Shown here one piece after another: positions 7,616-11,340 of a DNA stretch of 11,340 nt; the stretch's first letter is position 1; each line of letters starts with the position of its first letter. The position numbers were made by a program, and so were the translations under genes. Location: NCBI GenBank assembly GCA_028868455.1, contig JAGWUK010000044.1, positions 1-11,340 of the forward strand, in the 5' to 3' direction. The notes beneath the pieces were generated by a model, which did no database searches, had not been told where the DNA came from, and worked only from the letters and a program-made list of their open reading frames with translations. Source of the DNA: Burkholderiales bacterium. Its GTDB lineage: Bacteria; Pseudomonadota; Gammaproteobacteria; Burkholderiales; Burkholderiaceae_D.

Positions 7616-8512
7616 ATGGAAAAACCATTGCATAAACCGCGCGGACGTCGTGTCAGTATGGGCGGGCGTTCAGTCGAGGCGCATGGTTTAAGCACACATT
7701 TTTTGCATGATATTTATTATTATTCGATGACATCGAGCTGGCCCGTGTTTTTTCTGGCCATCGCACTTGCTTTCTTCGTTTTTAACGTGCTGTTTGCCGG
7801 TGTGTATATGCTGGGCGATCAGCCGATCGGTAATTTGTCGCCCAATAATTTTCTCGGTTATTTCTTCTTTAGTGTCGAGACGCTGGCGACCGTGGGTTAC
7901 GGCGACATGCATCCGCAGACTGTCTATGCGCACAGTGTGGCGACAGCAGAAATTTTTGTCGGCATGTCCAGTATCGCCTTGGTCACTGGTATCGTGTTTG
8001 CGCGCTTTTCGCGACCACGTTCCAGTATTGTCTTCGCTGATCATCCTGTCAGTCATGTCGTCGATGGTCGCCGGATTTTGCTAATCCGTATTGCGAACGC
8101 GCGCATGAATATCATCAGCGAAGCATCGGCCAAGTTGCGCCTGATGCGTGATGAAGTCTCACCTGTCACAGGCAATTTCCTTAAAATCATCGACCTGAAA
8201 CTGGAGCGCGAACATCATCCGGTGTTTATGCTGGGCTGGACGATTATCCATGTGATTGATGAAGACAGCCCGCTGTTCAACCAGACACCGGAGCAGCTCA
8301 AGAAGGTCAACGCCGCGCTGATACTCAGCGTGGAAGGTGTGGACGAAACCACGAGCCAGATGCAAAGGGCGCGTCATTATTACCCCTGCAACCTGATACG
8401 CTGGAATCATCGTTACATCGATATTCTGACGACAAACGGCCATGATACGCCGCAATTGCAATACGGAAAATTTCATGATTCGGAAGAAATCAGCGACACG
8501 GTGTCAGGGTAA
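7616..8512 (+). CDS. KirBac-type inward-rectifier potassium channel
   Basis: 298 residues, typical of bacterial Kir channels. Seen in order: an amphipathic slide-helix segment HDIYYYSMTSSW (31-42), the first transmembrane helix (~43-66), a pore helix and the K+ selectivity filter TVGYGD (92-97), the second transmembrane helix (~106-130) ending in FARFSRPRSSIVF (128-140), then an immunoglobulin-like cytoplasmic domain to about residue 280. Segments such as GWTIIHVIDEDSPLF and the late GKFHD match KirBac proteins I recall (KirBac3.1). It should form a tetrameric inner-membrane channel conducting K+; many KirBacs are lipid- and pH-sensitive. It starts 5 nt after ybeY with no clear Shine-Dalgarno, so coupling is likely; a later ATG at 7658 is possible. 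It sits where ybeZ-ybeY and corC are adjacent in enterobacteria. Confidence 0.95.
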   Translation: MEKPLHKPRGRRVSMGGRSVEAHGLSTHFLHDIYYYSMTSSWPVFFLAIALAFFVFNVLFAGVYMLGDQPIGNLSPNNFLGYFFFSVETLATVGYGDMHPQTVYAHSVATAEIFVGMSSIALVTGIVFARFSRPRSSIVFADHPVSHVVDGRRILLIRIANARMNIISEASAKLRLMRDEVSPVTGNFLKIIDLKLEREHHPVFMLGWTIIHVIDEDSPLFNQTPEQLKKVNAALILSVEGVDETTSQMQRARHYYPCNLIRWNHRYIDILTTNGHDTPQLQYGKFHDSEEISDTVSG

Positions 8513-8561
8513 ACCGCCTATTTACACGTGAATTTTCTGCCGCTGAGGCTTTTGTTTGTTA

Positions 8562-8589
8562 CTGACAAATACAAAAATACTGGCATAAA
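8562..8589 (+). promoter_or_regulatory. Promoter candidate upstream of corC (first)
   Basis: -35 CTGACA (8562-8567, five of six), 16-bp spacer, extended -10 TGG-CATAAA (8581-8589, four of six plus TGn). Predicted start near 8596, leaving a leader of about 55 nt to the corC ATG at 8652. It lies in the only sizeable gap of the operon (8513-8651), which supports separate expression of corC-lnt. Consensus-based only. Confidence 0.4.
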
Positions 8590-8600
8590 ACCAACAAAAT

Positions 8601-8629
8601 TTGGGAAACAGCGAGGATTGTTGTATTCT
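8601..8629 (+). promoter_or_regulatory. Promoter candidate upstream of corC (second)
   Basis: -35 TTGGGA (8601-8606, four of six), exactly 17-bp spacer, -10 TATTCT (8624-8629, four of six). The predicted start near 8636 would leave only about 16 nt before the ATG at 8652 and would place the upstream AGGA (8632-8635) outside the transcript. It is therefore less convincing than the upstream candidate. Confidence 0.3.
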
Positions 8630-8651
8630 GTAGGATTGAAATTACGGCTTC

Positions 8652-9539
8652 ATGCCTACTATGCAAGAGCACTCTAGTAAGGTCAGAACTCCTGACCTTA
8701 AACCACACAGGTCATTGTTTGAACGTTTGACCGCCCTCATTTCTCCTGAACCCGAAAACCGCGCTGAACTGCTGGAAGTTCTGCATGACGCGCAAGAACG
8801 CAATCTGATCGATGCCGACGCGCTGGCAATGATAGAAGGTGTTTTTCAGGTTTCTGATCTGTCTGCCCGCGACATCATGGTGCCGCGCTCGCAAATGGAT
8901 GTGATTGATATTTCCAAGCCGATTGACGAATGGATGCCGGAAGTTTTATCAACCGCACATTCCCGCTTTCCCGCCGTGGATGGTGACCGCGACAAAGTCG
9001 TGGGCATTCTGCTGGCGAAAGATTTATTGCGTTACTACGCTGCCGAGGCATTTGATGTGCGCGATATGCTGCGCCCGGTCGTGTATATCCCGGAGTCCAA
9101 ACGTCTGAACGTCTTGCTGCGCGATTTCCGTTCTAATCACAATCACATGGCGATGGTGGTGGATGAATACGGCGGCGTTGCCGGACTCATCACAATTGAA
9201 GATGTGCTCGAACAAATCGTCGGTGATATTGAAGACGAATATGATTTCGACGAAGTCGAAGACAATATTTTGCTGCTTGAGAATAAAGGCCGTGGTCAAC
9301 GCTGGCGCGTGAAAGGGCTGACTGAAATCGAACAGTTCAATACCGTACTTGGCACTGATTTATCGGATGAAGATGTCGATACCATCGGCGGCTACGTGGC
9401 CAATCATCTGGCTCGCGTACCGCACAAGGGTGACGAATTCGAAATTGGCACACTGCATTTTGAAGTACTGCGTGCCGACGCACGCCAGGTGCAGATGCTG
9501 CAGGTGGAACAGCGTCCGCCCCTCGTAGCTGAAGACTGA
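8652..9539 (+). CDS. corC: CBS-domain CorC/HlyC-type protein (YbeX)
   Basis: 295 residues. Short cytosolic form of the CorC/HlyC family, lacking the N-terminal membrane domain of long relatives. Seen: an N-terminal segment ISPEPENRAELLEVL, then RDIMVPRSQMD (73-83) opening the first CBS domain (~75-130), a second CBS domain (~140-195) with MVVDEYGGVAGLITIEDVLE, an acidic stretch GDIEDEYDFDEVED (191-204), and a C-terminal transporter-associated domain (~207-285) with DVDTIGGYV. The family was linked to CorA-dependent Mg2+/Co2+ efflux; E. coli YbeX has also been tied to ribosome metabolism, which fits the ybeZ-ybeY neighbourhood. The start at 8652 has no well-spaced Shine-Dalgarno; ATG 8661 is an alternative. 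An in-frame stop at 8637-8639 excludes an earlier start. Confidence 0.94.
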   Translation: MPTMQEHSSKVRTPDLKPHRSLFERLTALISPEPENRAELLEVLHDAQERNLIDADALAMIEGVFQVSDLSARDIMVPRSQMDVIDISKPIDEWMPEVLSTAHSRFPAVDGDRDKVVGILLAKDLLRYYAAEAFDVRDMLRPVVYIPESKRLNVLLRDFRSNHNHMAMVVDEYGGVAGLITIEDVLEQIVGDIEDEYDFDEVEDNILLLENKGRGQRWRVKGLTEIEQFNTVLGTDLSDEDVDTIGGYVANHLARVPHKGDEFEIGTLHFEVLRADARQVQMLQVEQRPPLVAED

Positions 9540-9549
9540 GGCTGCTCTG

Positions 9550-11163
9550 TTGGTGCGTCTACCTCCCGTTTTTCTTTCCTTTCGCGCTTCCCTGTTATCG
9601 GTCTTGCTGGCAGGCGGCTTGAATGTCCTGTCATTTGACCCGGTTGGCTGGTGGCCAGTGCAATGTCTTAGCCTGGCGTTCTTGTTTTCTTTGATACTGC
9701 GAGAACGCCCGTCAGATGACACGACAGCGGCGGCCGTATTCACCCGGCGTCAGATTGGCTGGTTGGCCTGGTCATACAGCTTTTCCTGGTTATTTGGCAC
9801 CATCAGCTGGCTGCTGATCGCCATGACGCGCTATGGTGACATGCCAGTAGGGATGTCGCTGCTGGCACTGGCCTTGTTGACCGCGTTTCTGGCGATGTAT
9901 GCCGGATTGTTTGGTGTGACAACACACTGGCTCAGACAACGCTGGCAGACCTCTGCCGCCACGACAGGCTTGTTGCTGATGCCTGCTTTATGGACGCTGG
10001 GTGAATGGCTGCGCAGCTGGTTGCTGACGGGGTTTCCCTGGACGATCTCTGGTTATGCTCATACGAGCAGCCCGCTTGCCGGTTATGCACCGTTAATCGG
10101 CGTGCTGGGTGTGGGATGGCTGAATGCCGTACTGGCGGGTTTGCTGGCATTGGCTTGGCGCGCCGGAATGGCGACGCGTCATGGTGAAAGCAAAACAACA
10201 TGGCGTACACCGGTGGCGGTTTTGATTGTCGGGGCGACACTGCTATTCGGCATTGGACAGGGATTGCGGCAGGTCGCATGGACGCAGCCGCACGGCGCAC
10301 CGATCAGCGTGAGTCTGTTGCAAGGGAATGTCGCACAAGACGTGAAGTTCGATCAGGAACATCTGAACGAATCCCTGTCCCTGTATCACGACATGATCCT
10401 GGCCGCACCGGCCGATCTGGTGGCGACACCGGAAACAGCATTACCTATGCTGTCATCGCAACTTCCGGTCGATTATCTGCCTTTGCTGAACGCGTTTGCG
10501 CAGCGTAGCGGTAGCGCGGTCCTGATCGGACTGGGTGTGCATGACGGCGGTAGTCGCTATTCCAATAGCCTGCTGGGGTTTTCGCCTTTGCATCAGGCGC
10601 GCGCATATCGCTACGATAAACATCATCTGGTACCGTTCGGTGAATTTGTCCCACTGGGGTTTCGCTGGTTGGTCGATATGATGAAAATCCCGCTCGGCGA
10701 TTTTTCCAGCGCGGGTATTGCGCAAGCGCCGATGGCCGTGCGCGATCAGTTTGTGATGCCAAATATCTGCTACGAAGATTTGTTTGGCGACGAGATCGCG
10801 CAACAGCTGTTTGCGCAAAATGCTTCCAGCGGGCCGGTCGCAACGATTTTGCTGAATGCCTCCAATATGGCATGGTATGGCGATTCCTTTGCGATTCCGC
10901 AGCATTTGCAATTATCCAAAATGCGCGTACTGGAAACTGGTCGTCCTATGTTGCGCGCCACGAATACAGGCGCGACAGCGGTCATTGATGTCGGTGCTGG
11001 ACTTGTCGCAGAGTTGCCGCCGCTGACACGCGGTACCTTGCGCGCAACCGTGCAGGGGCGCAGCGGTATGACGCCGTATGTGATGATCGGCAATGCCGGT
11101 GTGCTGATCTTGGTGTTGCTGAGTATTGCTGTGGCATGGTGGATGGCGCGGCAGCGTAGCTGA
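9550..11163 (+). CDS. lnt: Apolipoprotein N-acyltransferase
   Basis: 537 residues. Integral inner-membrane enzyme that transfers an acyl chain from phospholipid to the N-terminal diacylglyceryl-cysteine of lipoproteins, the last step of lipoprotein maturation. Seen: an N-terminal region with several hydrophobic helices (to ~residue 240), a periplasmic nitrilase-like domain (~250-500) with the full Glu-Lys-Cys triad, Glu295 in ATPETALP, Lys357 in RYDKHHLVPFGE, Cys407 in PNICYED, and a final transmembrane helix (~512-532). The start is a TTG at 9550, favoured over the adjacent GTG at 9553 because GAGG at 9538-9541 sits 8 nt upstream, overlapping the corC stop. The 10-nt gap to corC shows co-transcription and likely coupling. 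Confidence 0.97.
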   Translation: MVRLPPVFLSFRASLLSVLLAGGLNVLSFDPVGWWPVQCLSLAFLFSLILRERPSDDTTAAAVFTRRQIGWLAWSYSFSWLFGTISWLLIAMTRYGDMPVGMSLLALALLTAFLAMYAGLFGVTTHWLRQRWQTSAATTGLLLMPALWTLGEWLRSWLLTGFPWTISGYAHTSSPLAGYAPLIGVLGVGWLNAVLAGLLALAWRAGMATRHGESKTTWRTPVAVLIVGATLLFGIGQGLRQVAWTQPHGAPISVSLLQGNVAQDVKFDQEHLNESLSLYHDMILAAPADLVATPETALPMLSSQLPVDYLPLLNAFAQRSGSAVLIGLGVHDGGSRYSNSLLGFSPLHQARAYRYDKHHLVPFGEFVPLGFRWLVDMMKIPLGDFSSAGIAQAPMAVRDQFVMPNICYEDLFGDEIAQQLFAQNASSGPVATILLNASNMAWYGDSFAIPQHLQLSKMRVLETGRPMLRATNTGATAVIDVGAGLVAELPPLTRGTLRATVQGRSGMTPYVMIGNAGVLILVLLSIAVAWWMARQRS

Positions 11164-11245
11164 CTGCGGACTTACTAGCGAAAGATGGTCGATGACTTCG
11201 TGCTTCGTTCACATTTTGACGTGTACGGTGTAGTGAAGATTGCCG

Positions 11246-11262
11246 GCCGGTGGTAGACCGGC
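11246..11262. repeat. Short GC hairpin downstream of lnt
   Basis: GCCGGT (11246-11251) and ACCGGC (11257-11262) form a 6-bp perfect stem with a 5-nt loop. It is not followed by a T-tract. It sits directly before the larger inverted repeat and may be part of the same repetitive unit; it could weakly aid termination after lnt. Confidence 0.4.
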
Positions 11263-11263
11263 G

Positions 11264-11340
11264 GCTACTTACTTTTCTTGTCTCGCCAAGAAAAGTAAGC
11301 CAAAGAAGGCGACCGCGAAGTCGCTGCCCTGCGGGTGCCC
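11264..11340. repeat. Start of a dispersed intergenic repeat with 13-bp inverted arms (cut by window end)
   Basis: Perfect inverted arms CTTACTTTTCTTG (11268-11280) and CAAGAAAAGTAAG (11287-11299) enclose a 6-nt loop. They are followed by a second small stem GCGAC (11309-11313) / GTCGC (11320-11324) and a GC-rich stretch running off the window. The wording (GGCGGCTACTT, a TTTTCTT palindrome, then AAGCCAAAGAAGGCGACC) resembles a multi-copy intergenic element I know from Burkholderiales and some Xanthomonadales genomes. There is no T-tract after the stem and no coding sequence. Copy number cannot be seen from one window. Confidence 0.55.

Noticed and set aside
11268..11299. Intrinsic terminator of lnt
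   Set aside because: The 13-bp stem is strong enough but AT-rich and lacks a T-tract on either strand; better explained as part of a dispersed repeat.

Overview
The window looks like an ordinary chromosomal segment of a betaproteobacterium of the order Burkholderiales, most likely Oxalobacteraceae (Herminiimonas/Janthinobacterium-like). I infer this from the miaB - ybeZ(phoH-like) - ybeY - ybeX(corC) - lnt order, the moderate GC content, the protein wording and a Burkholderiales-type dispersed repeat at the right end. This assignment comes from memory of families, not from a search. I see no prophage, transposase, CRISPR array, tRNA or rRNA.

Left part (1-3978). The 3' part of a Sua5-type threonylcarbamoyl-AMP synthase gene (+) runs into a symmetric hairpin terminator (625-664). 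It converges there with a large minus-strand gene. That gene is easily mistaken for a trehalose-phosphate synthase, but its motifs fit a fused HAD phosphatase plus glucosylglycerol-phosphate synthase (GgpPS), which makes the compatible solute glucosylglycerol in two steps on one polypeptide. Two sigma70-like promoter candidates and a good Shine-Dalgarno place its start near 3058, not at the 5' end of the longer open frame at 3301. Upstream, on the same strand but with its own extended -10 candidate, lies a small stand-alone flavin reductase.

Middle and right part (3979-11163). After a gene-free spacer of about 350 bp, a plus-strand cluster begins: a small secreted protein of unknown function, miaB (tRNA methylthiotransferase), the ybeZ PhoH-like ATPase, ybeY (rRNA maturation endoribonuclease), a KirBac-type inward-rectifier potassium channel, corC/ybeX (CBS-domain protein) and lnt (apolipoprotein N-acyltransferase). 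Junctions are tight: miaB/ybeZ overlap by 1 nt, ybeZ/ybeY by 17 nt, ybeY and the channel are 5 nt apart, and corC and lnt 10 nt apart. The only sizeable gap is the 139 bp before corC, which carries promoter-like sequences. The cluster joins RNA modification and ribosome quality control with membrane ion transport and lipoprotein maturation. The potassium channel is not part of the enterobacterial ybeZ-ybeY-ybeX-lnt arrangement.

Right edge (11164-11340). Non-coding sequence with nested inverted repeats, including a perfect 13-bp arm pair. It resembles the start of a dispersed intergenic repeat common in Burkholderiales genomes and is cut by the window end.

I found no clear candidate for a wholly undescribed system. 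The items most worth a second look are the GgpPS fusion with its promoter region, the potassium channel inside the ybeZY-corC-lnt operon, and the unknown secreted protein coupled to miaB.
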